From Geothermobacter ehrlichii (GTDB lineage: Bacteria > Desulfobacterota > Desulfuromonadia > Desulfuromonadales > Geothermobacteraceae), in contig NZ_VNIB01000011.1 of assembly GCF_008124615.1 (NCBI RefSeq), positions 1-64,000 of the forward strand: a DNA stretch of 64,000 nt. The letters are read 5' to 3'. A model generated the notes under the pieces. The model ran no database searches and was not told where the DNA came from. It saw nothing but the letters and a program-made list of their open reading frames with translations. Below are positions 10,378 through 19,017 of the stretch, piece after piece. The first letter of the stretch is position 1; each line of letters opens with the position of its first letter. The position numbers and the translations under genes are program-made.

Positions 10378-11175
10378 ATGGTCGCAAAGCGCAACAGCAG
10401 GAACCTGCGGTACCGTCGACGCCCCAAGCTGAAACTGCGGGGCTTCAACAACCTGACCAAGACCCTCTCCTTCAACATCTACGACGTCTGCTACGCCAAG
10501 CGGCCGCAGGCGCGCAAGGAATATCTCGAGTACATCGACGAGGAGTACAACTCGGAGCGCCTGGTGCGCATCCTGACCGAGGTCGCCGACATCATCGGCG
10601 CCAACATCCTCAACATCTCCAGCCAGGACTACGATCCCATGGGGGCCAGCGTCACCATCCTCATCGCCGAGGAGCCGGTCGACCCAAAGCCGGAGCAGGT
10701 TCTGGCGCACCTGGACAAGAGCCACCTCTGCGTCCACACCTACCCGGAAACCGACTCCAAGAGCGGCGTCTCCACCTTTCGGGTCGACATCGACGTCTCC
10801 ACCTGCGGCAAGATCAGCCCACTGAAGGCCCTCAACCACCTGATCGAGTCGTTCGAGTCGGACATCGTCGTCATCGACTACAAGGTGCGCGGCTTCACCC
10901 GGGACGTCAAGGGACGCAAGCACTTCATGGACCACCGCCTGCGCTCCATTCAGCAGTACATCAAGAAGCGGATTCTCGCCCGCTACCAGTGCGTCGACAT
11001 CAACATCTACCAGGAGAACCTGTTCCACACCAAGATGCGGCTGAAGGACCTCGACCTCGACCAGTACCTGTTCGCCATCAACGCCGAGGACATTCCCGAA
11101 GCCGAACAGCAGCACATCCGCACGGTGCTGGAGCAGGAGATCACCGAAATTTTCTATTCGAAACACATTTTCTAG
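10378..11175 (+). CDS. speD: S-adenosylmethionine decarboxylase proenzyme SpeD (class 1A)
   Basis: 265 residues, almost the length of E. coli SpeD (264). The enzyme decarboxylates SAM to supply aminopropyl groups for spermidine and cleaves itself to form a pyruvoyl cofactor. The cleavage serine is S115 in [13 protein letters not shown], close to Ser112 of E. coli. Start: the ATG at 10378 has GTGAG nine bases upstream; an in-frame ATG at 10369 would sit on that site. No ordinary speE follows; the only spermidine-synthase-like domain in the window is in the membrane protein at 52942-55365, whose role is doubtful. Confidence 0.93.
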   Translation: MVAKRNSRNLRYRRRPKLKLRGFNNLTKTLSFNIYDVCYAKRPQARKEYLEYIDEEYNSERLVRILTEVADIIGANILNISSQDYDPMGASVTILIAEEPVDPKPEQVLAHLDKSHLCVHTYPETDSKSGVSTFRVDIDVSTCGKISPLKALNHLIESFESDIVVIDYKVRGFTRDVKGRKHFMDHRLRSIQQYIKKRILARYQCVDINIYQENLFHTKMRLKDLDLDQYLFAINAEDIPEAEQQHIRTVLEQEITEIFYSKHIF

Positions 11176-11304
11176 CAGGTTGTCGACAAGCCGAAATCTG
11201 GCGAAAAAGCGGCCGTGGCGCCAGGCCGTACCGACCGTGCAGCCCGTCTGCCCATGCCGCTTAGGTCCATCTCGACATCCTGCCGCCAAGCGATGGAGGT
11301 TTTC

Positions 11305-12528
11305 ATGGCCGTTGGCATGCGCGCCGTTCTGCCCATTCTGCTGCTTCTGCTTCTTGGCGGCTGCGCCGGCATCCGGCAGCAGCCCCTGGGCAACCCCGAA
11401 TCCCCATACCCGCCGCCGCGCCCACCCGAAATCGGCGACGTCCTGCACCTGCCGACCGGCATCTACGTCGGCAGGGAACAGATGCTGGCGGCGGTGACCG
11501 ACGCCCGCATCGTCTACGTCGGCGAAACCCACGACAATCCGGCCTCGCACCGGCTGCAGCTCGACATCTTGCGGGCGATGGCCGAGCGCTGGCCGGGACA
11601 GGTCTCCCTCGGCATGGAGATGTTCACCCCCGCCCAGCAGGAGGTGCTCGACGACTGGGTCGCCGGCCGACTGGACGAAAAGACCTTCCTCAAGCGGTCC
11701 CGCTGGTTCCGAACCTGGAGCATGGATTTCGGGCTCTATCGCGACCTGCTGGAACTGGCCAGGGAAAAGAAGATTCCCATCCGCGGCCTCAACGCCGACA
11801 AGAAGCTGGTCAGCCAGGTCGGCCGGAAGAACCTTGACCAGCTACCGGCGGAGGCCCGGCAATCCCTGCCGAAGATGGACCTGAACGATCCCTACCAGAC
11901 AGCCCTGGTCAAGGCCATCTTCGGCGGTCACAGCGCCGGCAAGGCCATGCTCGAGGGCTTTCAGCGCGTTCAGACCCTGTGGGACGAAACCATGGCCGCC
12001 AGCATCGCCGACTGGCTCGCCCGGCCCGGCAACGAGAGGATGCGCATGGTGGTGGTGGCCGGCGGCAACCACGTCCGCAACGGCTTCGGAATTCCGCGCC
12101 GGGTCTTCCGCCGCCTGCCGACCTCCTACGTGCTGGTCGGCTCCCACGAAATCGAAGTCCCCGAAGAGAGGAAGGACCGGCTGATGAACGTCAGGGTTCC
12201 GGCCTTTCCCATGCCCCCCTTCGACTACCTGCTCTACACCCGCTACGAAATTCACGATCGCGACCGGGTCAAGCTCGGCGTCATACTGGCGGACGACGAC
12301 GGCCGGGTGGTGGTCGGCAGCGTCGTTCCCGGTTCCAACGCCGACCGGGCCGGGCTGCGGCAAGGGGACGTGATCCTGCGCATCGGCGGGCAGCCGGTAA
12401 AGGAAAGTTTCGACCTGGTTTACGAAATCAGCCGGCTCGAGGCGGGCGACGAACGCACCCTCGACATCGAACGGCAGGGGGAAAGGTTGCAAATCGACGT
12501 GCGGTTCGAGAAGAGGCGGAAAAAATAG
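11305..12528 (+). CDS. ChaN-family lipoprotein with C-terminal PDZ domain
   Basis: 407 residues. A short signal peptide ends in LLGGC, so the mature protein should be lipid-anchored. Residues about 60-280 match the ChaN/TIKI-like family (YVGETHDNPASH, SLGMEMFTP, VAGGNHVRNG); ChaN proteins have been linked to haem-iron handling, and related TIKI proteins are metalloproteases. Residues about 300-400 form a PDZ domain with the binding loop of AGLRQGDVILRIGG. The ATG at 11305 has GGAGG five bases upstream. Substrate is not known. It lies between speD and a convergent fba. Confidence 0.85.
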   Translation: MAVGMRAVLPILLLLLLGGCAGIRQQPLGNPESPYPPPRPPEIGDVLHLPTGIYVGREQMLAAVTDARIVYVGETHDNPASHRLQLDILRAMAERWPGQVSLGMEMFTPAQQEVLDDWVAGRLDEKTFLKRSRWFRTWSMDFGLYRDLLELAREKKIPIRGLNADKKLVSQVGRKNLDQLPAEARQSLPKMDLNDPYQTALVKAIFGGHSAGKAMLEGFQRVQTLWDETMAASIADWLARPGNERMRMVVVAGGNHVRNGFGIPRRVFRRLPTSYVLVGSHEIEVPEERKDRLMNVRVPAFPMPPFDYLLYTRYEIHDRDRVKLGVILADDDGRVVVGSVVPGSNADRAGLRQGDVILRIGGQPVKESFDLVYEISRLEAGDERTLDIERQGERLQIDVRFEKRRKK

Positions 12529-12531
12529 AAG

Positions 12532-12608
12532 CGCGATTCTCGAACCGAGAATCGCGAGTAACAAATTGCGAGTCCGTTCGCGGCCACCGGGCACGGGTGG
12601 CCGCGAAC
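12532..12608. terminator. Two perfect hairpins between convergent genes
   Basis: CGCGATTCTCG (12532-12542) pairs with CGAGAATCGCG (12546-12556); on the minus strand it runs into a T-rich stretch (comp. of 12522-12529), so it can end fba transcripts. A second stem of 13 perfect pairs lies at 12576-12588 and 12596-12608, without a T tract. Together they separate the ChaN-family gene and fba. Confidence 0.65.
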
Positions 12609-12618
12609 GAAAAACTCC

Positions 12619-13599
12619 TCACGCCTTGCCGGCACTCCCCAGCACGGCTTCGTTCTTGTGCTTGATCAGCCGGATCAGCTCCTTGCGCGCCTCGCCGAGA
12701 TACTTGCGCGGATCGAACTCGGCCGGGTTGTTGGCCAGATACTCGCGCACCTTGGCGGTCACCGCCAGCCGGCCGTCAGAATCGATGTTGATCTTGCAGA
12801 CGGCGCTGCGGGCGGCCCGCCGCAGCTGCTCCTCGGGAACGCCGACCGCCCCTTCCATACTGCCGCCGTAGCGGTTGATCAGCTGCACGTACTCCTGCAC
12901 CACGCTGGAGGCTCCGTGCAGAACGATGGGGAAGCCGGGGATGCGCTTTTCGATCTCCTCGAGAATGTCGAACCGCAGCGGCGGCACCTCCTCGCCCTCC
13001 TTGAGCTTGAACTTGTAGGCGCCGTGGCTGGTGCCGATGGAGATGGCCAGCGAGTCGCAACCGGTCTTGCTGACGAAATCCTCCACCTCTTCCGGCCGGG
13101 TGTAGGTCGAATGCTCTGCCTCCACCTCGTCCTCGATGCCAGCCAGCACACCGAGCTCCCCCTCGACCGTCACATCGTACTGGTGGGCATATTCCACCAC
13201 CTTGCGGGTCAGGGCGACATTCTCCTCATAGGGCAGGTGCGAGCCGTCGATCATCACCGACGAAAAACCGGAATCGACGCAGGCCTTGCACAGTTCGAAG
13301 GAATCACCGTGATCGAGGTGCAGGGCGATGGGGATGTCGGCGCCCATTTCCCGCGCCATCTTCACCGCTCCCATGGCCATGTAGCGCAGCATGGTTTCGT
13401 TGGCGTAATTGCGCGCACCCTTGCTGACCTGGATGATGACCGGCGAAGCGGTCTCGGCACAGGCGGTGATGATCGCCTGCAACTGCTCCAGGTTGTTGAA
13501 ATTGTAGGCCGGGACGGCATAACCGCCCTTCATGGCGCGGGCAAACATGTCGCGCGTGTTCACCAGACCCAGTTCTTGGTAGGAAACCCTGTCGGCCAT
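12619..13599 (-). CDS. fba: Class II fructose-1,6-bisphosphate aldolase
   Basis: 326 residues. A zinc-dependent aldolase of glycolysis and gluconeogenesis: the catalytic aspartate and first zinc histidine lie in ALHLDHGDSFE, followed by EGELGVLAG, the IGTSHGAYKF zinc-ligand segment and LHGASSV in the phosphate site. The start at 13599 has AAGGAGG upstream. It is transcribed away from the gap gene at 13789, with a nested dyad between them, so the two glycolytic genes may share regulation. Confidence 0.96.
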   Translation of the reverse strand: MADRVSYQELGLVNTRDMFARAMKGGYAVPAYNFNNLEQLQAIITACAETASPVIIQVSKGARNYANETMLRYMAMGAVKMAREMGADIPIALHLDHGDSFELCKACVDSGFSSVMIDGSHLPYEENVALTRKVVEYAHQYDVTVEGELGVLAGIEDEVEAEHSTYTRPEEVEDFVSKTGCDSLAISIGTSHGAYKFKLKEGEEVPPLRFDILEEIEKRIPGFPIVLHGASSVVQEYVQLINRYGGSMEGAVGVPEEQLRRAARSAVCKINIDSDGRLAVTAKVREYLANNPAEFDPRKYLGEARKELIRLIKHKNEAVLGSAGKA

Positions 13600-13614
13600 G
13601 CCTGCAATCCTCCT

Positions 13615-13666
13615 TTATTCATGGTCAGATTTCCGACCCTGACGGTCGGACTGCATTTATGAATAA
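13615..13666. promoter_or_regulatory. Nested inverted repeat between divergent fba and gap
   Basis: An outer pair TTATTCAT (13615-13622) and ATGAATAA (13659-13666) encloses an inner pair TCCGACC (13632-13638) and GGTCGGA (13644-13650) centred on CTGAC. It lies just upstream of the fba ribosome-binding site. A two-fold symmetric site between divergent glycolytic genes is a good operator candidate, but no regulator is known for it. Confidence 0.5.
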
Positions 13667-13788
13667 CAGCCCATGACCGGCAAGTCCAGCGACAAAAATT
13701 TTCGTCTACGAAACCTTGCCTTCGCCGGCCTTTTCCGTTTAGTATGGCGCGGTTTTGGCTTAACCCCTGCAACAAGGAAGGACGATCT

Positions 13789-15234
13789 ATGCTGACAGAA
13801 AAACAGGTACGCTATTTCTCGGACTGGAAAGAAAGAGAAGCGATTGCCGAGCAGATGCTGCCCATCATCGGCCGTCTCTACCGCGACAACGATGTGGTCA
13901 TCACCATCTACGACCGCAAGCTGGTGCACCAGTCGACCATCGACATCCTCCGCGCCCACCGCTTCGCCCGCCAGATTCTCGAAAACGAACTGTCGGTGCG
14001 TGATACCATGCCGGTGCTGCAAGCGGTCGCCAAACTCGATCTGGCCCCGGCCCGCATCGACATCGGCAAACTGACGGTCCGTTACCAGGCGCAGGCGGGC
14101 AATCTCGACATCGACGAATTCGTCCGCCAGGAACTGAAGGAGATCAACACCGGCCACAAGCCGATCCTGAGCGAGCCGCGCGATGTCGTGCTCTACGGCT
14201 TCGGCCGCATCGGACGCCTGCTGGCGCGCATTCTCATCGACCAGACCGGCGGCGGCAACAAGCTGCGCCTGCGCGCCGTGGTGGTGCGCAAGGGAAGCGA
14301 GGACGACCTGGTCAAGCGGGCCAGCCTGCTGCGCCGCGATTCGGTGCACGGCCCCTTCATGGGAACGATCAAGGTCGATCCGGAAGAGAACGCCATCATC
14401 GCCAACGGCAACCTGATTCACGTCATCTATTCGAACGATCCGGCCGAGGTCGACTACGCCCGCTACGGCATCAGCAACGCCATTCTCATCGACAACACCG
14501 GCAAATGGCGCGACCGGGAAGGGCTCAGCCAGCACCTGAAGTCGGGAGGAATCGACAAGGTCATTCTCACCGCTCCCGGCAAGGGGGATGTGCCCAATAT
14601 CGTCTACGGCATCAACAACAATCTGCTGAACGACGACGAACGGATCTTCTCCGCCGCCAGCTGCACCACCAACGCCATCGTGCCGGTGCTCAAGGCGGTC
14701 AATGACCGTTTCGGCATCGTCAACGGTCATGTCGAGACTTGCCACTCCTACACCAACGACCAGAACCTGATCGACAACTACCACAAGAAGTCGCGCCGCG
14801 GCCGCGGGGCACCGCTGAACATGGTCATCACCGAAACCGGAGCCGCCAAGGCGGTGGCCAAGGCCCTGCCGGAGCTGACCGGGAAACTGACCGGCAACGC
14901 CATCCGCGTGCCGACCCCGAACGTCTCCCTGGCCATTCTCAGCCTCAACCTGGAAAAGGAAACCAGCGTCGAAGAGATCAACAGCTACCTGCGCGAGGTC
15001 TCCCTGGAAGGGCCGCTGCACGAACTGATCGACTACACCAATTCGCCCGATGTCGTCTCCACCGATTTCGTCGGCTCGGGCTACGCCTGCGTGGTCGATT
15101 CCTGCGCCACCATCGTTCAGGGGAACCGCTGCAACCTCTATGTCTGGTACGACAACGAAAACGGCTACAGCTGCCAGGTGGTGAAGATGGTCGACTATCT
15201 GGCCGGGCTGAAGCTGCCGGTTCTGCCGGCGTAA
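13789..15234 (+). CDS. gap: Glyceraldehyde-3-phosphate dehydrogenase, long form
   Basis: 481 residues, about 145 longer than typical GAPDH because of an N-terminal helical extension (1-130). The NAD-binding Rossmann start is VLYGFGRIGRLLARIL and the catalytic cysteine lies in SAASCTTNAIVPVLKAV, followed by the NVSLAIL and YDNENGYS blocks. This long type is known in several bacterial groups. The ATG at 13789 has AAGGAAGGA upstream. It is divergent from fba; the carbon flow of the two enzymes is adjacent. Confidence 0.93.
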   Translation: MLTEKQVRYFSDWKEREAIAEQMLPIIGRLYRDNDVVITIYDRKLVHQSTIDILRAHRFARQILENELSVRDTMPVLQAVAKLDLAPARIDIGKLTVRYQAQAGNLDIDEFVRQELKEINTGHKPILSEPRDVVLYGFGRIGRLLARILIDQTGGGNKLRLRAVVVRKGSEDDLVKRASLLRRDSVHGPFMGTIKVDPEENAIIANGNLIHVIYSNDPAEVDYARYGISNAILIDNTGKWRDREGLSQHLKSGGIDKVILTAPGKGDVPNIVYGINNNLLNDDERIFSAASCTTNAIVPVLKAVNDRFGIVNGHVETCHSYTNDQNLIDNYHKKSRRGRGAPLNMVITETGAAKAVAKALPELTGKLTGNAIRVPTPNVSLAILSLNLEKETSVEEINSYLREVSLEGPLHELIDYTNSPDVVSTDFVGSGYACVVDSCATIVQGNRCNLYVWYDNENGYSCQVVKMVDYLAGLKLPVLPA

Positions 15235-15253
15235 GCAAGCAGGCAGCCGAGAA

Positions 15254-15355
15254 GGGCCCATCTGCTGCGTTGCTCTCGATCTCGTCGCTGCGGAGTTGTA
15301 ACCACGACACCTCACCTCACTCCTCGATCATCGGGACGCCTTGCATCTGCCCCCT
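15254..15355 (+). repeat. REP-like intergenic element, copy 2
   Basis: Begins GGGCCCATCTGCTGCGTTGC and ends with CGCCTTGCATCTG, as at 10149-10241. The centre (GTTGTAACCACGAC) is different in detail but occupies the same place. No coding potential is seen. Confidence 0.6.
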
Positions 15356-15411
15356 TCTCGACCGTCTCCACGGTTCACCCGGAGAGACTACGGCACGTCC
15401 CGTTATCCCTT

Positions 15412-15459
15412 ACAGACAAAAAGGGCCGACCCTCGAGGGTCGGCCCTTTTTCTGTCTGT
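15412..15459. terminator. Bidirectional intrinsic terminator between gap and rpsU
   Basis: A near-perfect palindrome: AAAAAGGGCCGACCCTC pairs with its complement and each strand ends in a run of five T. It serves the plus-strand gap gene and the minus-strand rpsU. Confidence 0.9.
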
Positions 15460-15476
15460 TCGTTGTGGCGGCGGGA

Positions 15477-15671
15477 TCAGTCCCGGCGCATGGAACGCAT
15501 CTTCTTGCGCAGCCGGCGCTGGGCTTCCTTCTCCTTGCGCTTGCGTTTGACGGAGGGTTTTTCGTAGAACTTGCGCTGCTTCATCTCGCGAAACAGGCCC
15601 TCCTGCTGCAGCTTGCGCTTCAGAACCCGGATCGCCTTTTCGACATTGCCGTCGACAACCGTGATTTCCAC
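15477..15671 (-). CDS. rpsU: Ribosomal protein bS21
   Basis: 64 residues, very basic, with the bS21 pattern: MEITVVDGNVEKAIRVLK, a FREMKQRKFYEKPS block and an arginine- and lysine-rich C-terminal helix. bS21 sits near the 3' end of 16S rRNA and helps initiation. The start codon is GTG, with GAGGTGAT upstream. It stands alone behind a strong terminator. Confidence 0.96.
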   Translation of the reverse strand: MEITVVDGNVEKAIRVLKRKLQQEGLFREMKQRKFYEKPSVKRKRKEKEAQRRLRKKMRSMRRD

Positions 15672-15770
15672 CCGAGGATCACCTCGCTTTCTCTTGCGGA
15701 CTCAGGTTCCGCCGGTTTCGCCAGCGAAACGAAAGTGAACATTAGAGCAACCGGCGCCAAAAATCAACCC

Positions 15771-16892
15771 CTAATTGGCAAATACAGCATCACGGACCAG
15801 CCAGACGGCAAGGCCGCCATTGCGCAGCGGCAGGTGCGGCCGCCCCCGCGCCCAGTCGCCCAGCCAGGCAGGATTCGGCGTCAGGATGGCCTTGTTCCAG
15901 TCGCGCCATTGCCGCTGGCAGCACTCCCCCAACCGCCGATAGAGCCGCCGCACCTCGGCATCGTCGCCCAGCCGCTCGCCGTAGGGAGGATTGGCCACCA
16001 CCAGCCCGGGGCATTCCGGCAGGCCAATGGCGGCGAAATCGTTCCGGCTCCAGGCAATGGCCTCGCCGACGCCGGCGGTTTCGGCGTTCTGCCGGGCCAG
16101 ATCGAGCACGGCGGCGTCACTGTCGCCGGCGACGATCAGCGCCGCCGGCAGAGGACGTCGATGCCGGCGCGCCTCGTCGAGCAGCAGTTTCCACAGTCCG
16201 GCCCTGTAACCGGGCCAGTGCATGAAAGCGAAGGTCCGCATCTGACCGGGCGGTATTCGACCGGCGATGAGCGCCGCCTCGATGGGCAGGGTTCCCGCGC
16301 CGCAGAAGGGATCGACCAGCGGCGTCTCTCCATTCCAGCCGGCCAGCAACAGCATGCCCGCCGCCAGGTTTTCCCGCAGGGGGGCCTTGCCCTGCAGCCG
16401 GCGGTATCCCCGTCGATGCAGATGCTCGCCGCTGCTGTCGATCGACAGCAGCATGCGGTCCTGATGCAGCCGCACCACGACCTGCTGCTCGGGAAGCTCC
16501 GGGTTGTCCGGCGGATCGCCCAGCGCGTGCCGCAGTGCCAGGGCGAGGGTTTCGGAGATACGTCCGGTGTGCATCAGCCGCGAACGGCGGCTGGTCACCC
16601 GAAACGCGACCCGCTGGCCGGGGCGGACGAATTCCCCCCAGGACAGGCGCGCCGCCCGGCGGAACAGGGTCGGAAAATCCCGGACCGTCAGCTCGGCGAA
16701 GCGCACCAGCACCCGGCTCGCCGTTCGCAGCCAGAGGTTGGCCAGATAGAGTTCGCGCAGCCCGCCCTGCCATCTGACGCCACCCTTCTCCTGCCTGATG
16801 CCGGTTATCCCGAGGGCGGCCAGCTCGGCGGCGCAGACCGGCTCGAATCCCGGCGGCACCACGGCGTACTGTTCGACTGTGCGGTTTTTCAA
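15771..16892 (-). CDS. THUMP-domain rRNA/tRNA guanine-N2 methyltransferase (RlmL N-half/YpsC-like)
   Basis: About 373 residues. An N-terminal ferredoxin-like and THUMP region (about 1-155) is followed by a Rossmann-like SAM methyltransferase domain with DPFCGAGTLPIEAALIA and the catalytic NPPY motif (VVANPPYGERLG), typical of exocyclic-amine methylation of guanine. The exact target (23S rRNA G2445 or a tRNA) cannot be told from sequence. The start is TTG at 16892, chosen because AAGGAGG lies five bases upstream; the much longer open frame above it overlaps the divergent DUF815 gene and is spurious. Confidence 0.88.
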   Translation of the reverse strand: MKNRTVEQYAVVPPGFEPVCAAELAALGITGIRQEKGGVRWQGGLRELYLANLWLRTASRVLVRFAELTVRDFPTLFRRAARLSWGEFVRPGQRVAFRVTSRRSRLMHTGRISETLALALRHALGDPPDNPELPEQQVVVRLHQDRMLLSIDSSGEHLHRRGYRRLQGKAPLRENLAAGMLLLAGWNGETPLVDPFCGAGTLPIEAALIAGRIPPGQMRTFAFMHWPGYRAGLWKLLLDEARRHRRPLPAALIVAGDSDAAVLDLARQNAETAGVGEAIAWSRNDFAAIGLPECPGLVVANPPYGERLGDDAEVRRLYRRLGECCQRQWRDWNKAILTPNPAWLGDWARGRPHLPLRNGGLAVWLVRDAVFAN

Positions 16893-17058
16893 ATCGCCTC
16901 CTTCCCGAATCCTTCCGACATCCATCGCGCGGTGGCTGAATCTACCACAGAACGCCGACGCCGAAAAAGACTGGGCGCAACGGCCGCCTTTGGTATAGTA
17001 TGCGGCCATCAAACGGGCCCAACCGGCCTTCAAGACACACTTTCGGGGAAAGGACCTC

Positions 17059-18006
17059 ATGAACCGGCGGGAAATCAACTGGCACCATCTGCTCGAACGC
17101 ATCGAACGGCTGATCGAGCTGGGCGAAACCGCCCTCGAGCGACAGCTCGTGCCGGACGCTCCGCCCCTTCCCGATCTGGAAAGCTGCCTGGCCCTGCGCT
17201 GGCGGGCAAGCGACGACGGCGGCCATCTGGAGGCCATCGCCCATCCCGACCTGCCCGACCCGGACGACCTGCTCGGCATCGACCGGCAGCTTGCCGTCCT
17301 GCGGCGCAATACCCGGCAGTTCGTCCGCGGCCTGCCGGCGAACAATGTGCTGCTCTGGGGAGAACGGGGAACAGGAAAGTCGACAGCCGTGCGCAGCCTG
17401 CTCAGTCTCTACGCTGACGAGGGACTGCGGCTGGTGGAACTGCAGAAGGAACATCTTTTCGATCTGCGGCAGATCGCCTCCCGCCTGCGTCCCGCACCCT
17501 GGCGGTTCATCCTCTACTGCGACGACCTGTCCTTTGACGAACAGGAGATCGACTACCGGGAGCTCAAGGCCCTGCTCGAAGGCGGGCTCGAGACGCCGCC
17601 GGAAAACATGCTCATTTACGCCACCAGCAACCGCCGCCACCTGATACCGGAAAAGCTGACCGAAAACACCGGTGAAGAAGAGATTCATCCCGAGGAGCGG
17701 ATCGCCGAAAAGCTCTCCCTTTCCGACCGGTTCGGCATCAGTCTCGGCTTCTATCCCTTCAGCCGGCAGACCTATCTCGCCATCGTCCACCATCTGGCGA
17801 AAAAGCGGAAGCTTGACATTCCCGCGCCATTGCTGGAAAAAGAGGCTTTGAGCTGGGCCGCCGGCCGCGGAAGCCGTTCGGGCCGCGTCGCCAGGCAGTT
17901 TGTCGACGATCTGACCGGCCGGCTCGCTCTGGGAAGAGACGCCTCCGGCAAAGAGGCATGGAACTTGCCAGTCAGGGAAGGCCCGAGCCAACCGGCCCAC
18001 CCGTGA
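17059..18006 (+). CDS. DUF815-family AAA+ ATPase
   Basis: 315 residues. Walker A is GERGTGKST (about 102-110) and Walker B is ILYCDDLSF, with the DLRQIASRLR segment and the TSNRRHLIPE sensor that mark the DUF815 family. DUF815 ATPases are widespread and poorly characterised. The ATG at 17059 has AAAGGA upstream. It is divergent from the methyltransferase. The nonahaem cytochrome follows 53 bases downstream and may be cotranscribed. Confidence 0.88.
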   Translation: MNRREINWHHLLERIERLIELGETALERQLVPDAPPLPDLESCLALRWRASDDGGHLEAIAHPDLPDPDDLLGIDRQLAVLRRNTRQFVRGLPANNVLLWGERGTGKSTAVRSLLSLYADEGLRLVELQKEHLFDLRQIASRLRPAPWRFILYCDDLSFDEQEIDYRELKALLEGGLETPPENMLIYATSNRRHLIPEKLTENTGEEEIHPEERIAEKLSLSDRFGISLGFYPFSRQTYLAIVHHLAKKRKLDIPAPLLEKEALSWAAGRGSRSGRVARQFVDDLTGRLALGRDASGKEAWNLPVREGPSQPAHP

Positions 18007-18059
18007 ATGATGCATTCCGGACCGCCGCCCGGCGGCATGCCGGAAGACAGGAGGAAAGA

Positions 18060-18830
18060 ATGAAACGGATTCTGCCCATCGCCATTCTGATGCTGCTGAT
18101 TGTTCCCGGCCCCCTCAGCGCCCGCTGGATCAAGGACAAGGTCGTGTTCCAGGTCGAGGCGACCGGACCGGTCGAATTCAGCCATTACAACCATCTCGAG
18201 GCCGTCGGCAAGAACTGCCCGACCTGCCACAACAAGATCTTCAATATCGTCACCAAGAAAAACCCCGATTTCACCATGGCCGACATGGAAAAGGGCAAGG
18301 CCTGCGGCGCCTGCCACAACGGCGACCGCGCCTTCAGCGTCAAGGAAGACTGCAGCACCTGCCATCCGACCCGTGACATCCGTTTCACCAACGACACGGC
18401 GCCGGCCCTGTTCAGCCACGAGATTCACACCGGAATGTACGGCTGCAGCGAATGCCATCCGGACCTGTTCGTGCCGGACCAGAAGAAAAATCCGCATTTC
18501 ACCATGGACCAGATGGGCGAGGGCGAGGCCTGCGGCGCCTGCCACGACGGCGATACCGCCTTCTCGGTCAGTGAAAATTGCGCGGCCTGCCATCCGACGG
18601 CGGATATCAAGTTCGAAACCGACGCCGGCCCGGCCACCTTCCCCCACTCGGTTCACACCGAGATGTACGGCTGTGACGAATGTCATCCGGGGATTTTCGT
18701 CCCCGACCGGAAAAAGAACCCTGCTTTCACCATGGACCAGATGGGCGAGGGCGAGGCCTGCGGCGCCTGCCACGACGGCGACACCGCCTTCAGCGTCGAC
18801 GACAACTGCGACTCCTGCCACGAGATGTAG
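18060..18830 (+). CDS. Nine-haem c-type cytochrome, three c7-type triheme modules
   Basis: 256 residues with a signal peptide (about 1-20). Nine CxxCH motifs are seen in three repeats of about 75 residues: CPTCH, CGACH, CSTCH; CSECH, CGACH, CAACH; CDECH, CGACH, CDSCH. The module order (FSHxxH, CxxCH, ACGACHxGxxAFSV, CxxCHPT) is that of c(7)-type triheme domains that string together into longer wires in Geobacter relatives. It should be periplasmic and carry electrons. A strong AGGAGG site precedes the ATG. Modules two and three share 57 identical bases (18497-18553 and 18725-18781), a sign of recent duplication. A terminator follows. Confidence 0.93.
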   Translation: MKRILPIAILMLLIVPGPLSARWIKDKVVFQVEATGPVEFSHYNHLEAVGKNCPTCHNKIFNIVTKKNPDFTMADMEKGKACGACHNGDRAFSVKEDCSTCHPTRDIRFTNDTAPALFSHEIHTGMYGCSECHPDLFVPDQKKNPHFTMDQMGEGEACGACHDGDTAFSVSENCAACHPTADIKFETDAGPATFPHSVHTEMYGCDECHPGIFVPDRKKNPAFTMDQMGEGEACGACHDGDTAFSVDDNCDSCHEM

Positions 18831-18921
18831 ACAGGAGCAGGCAAAAAACCTATTCTGTCCGTCAAAACGGTATGCAGGGCCTTTGCCCGACAACGATTGC
18901 ATTGTGAACTGAACATAAACA

Positions 18922-18976
18922 CTGGCTGCCGAAAAAGATTCGGATGCCTTGCACTCGAATCTTTTTCGGCAGCCAG
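18922..18976. repeat. Perfect 21-base inverted repeat
   Basis: Arms at 18922-18942 and 18956-18976 are exact complements around a 13-base loop. The right arm carries five T within it. It lies between the cytochrome and the PilZ gene, just before a second hairpin, and may be the main terminator or an RNA-stabilising stem. Confidence 0.75.
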
Positions 18977-18978
18977 AG

Positions 18979-19004
18979 GGGGGACTGAGCCAGTCCCCCT
19001 TTTT
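18979..19004 (+). terminator. Intrinsic terminator after the nonahaem cytochrome
   Basis: GGGGGACTG (18979-18987) pairs with CAGTCCCCC (18991-18999), loop AGC, followed by TTTTT. It ends only 13 bases before the PilZ start codon. Confidence 0.85.
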
Positions 19005-19017
19005 CATTCTTGACACC

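Noticed and set aside
12532-12608. Small non-coding RNA gene
   Set aside because: The two stems are better explained as terminators between convergent genes; no promoter is evident.
14739-17417. Very long plus-strand open frame across gap, rpsU and the methyltransferase
   Set aside because: It runs opposite to or out of frame with well-supported genes, spans a strong terminator, and its product is low-complexity Arg/Pro/Gln sequence without a family.
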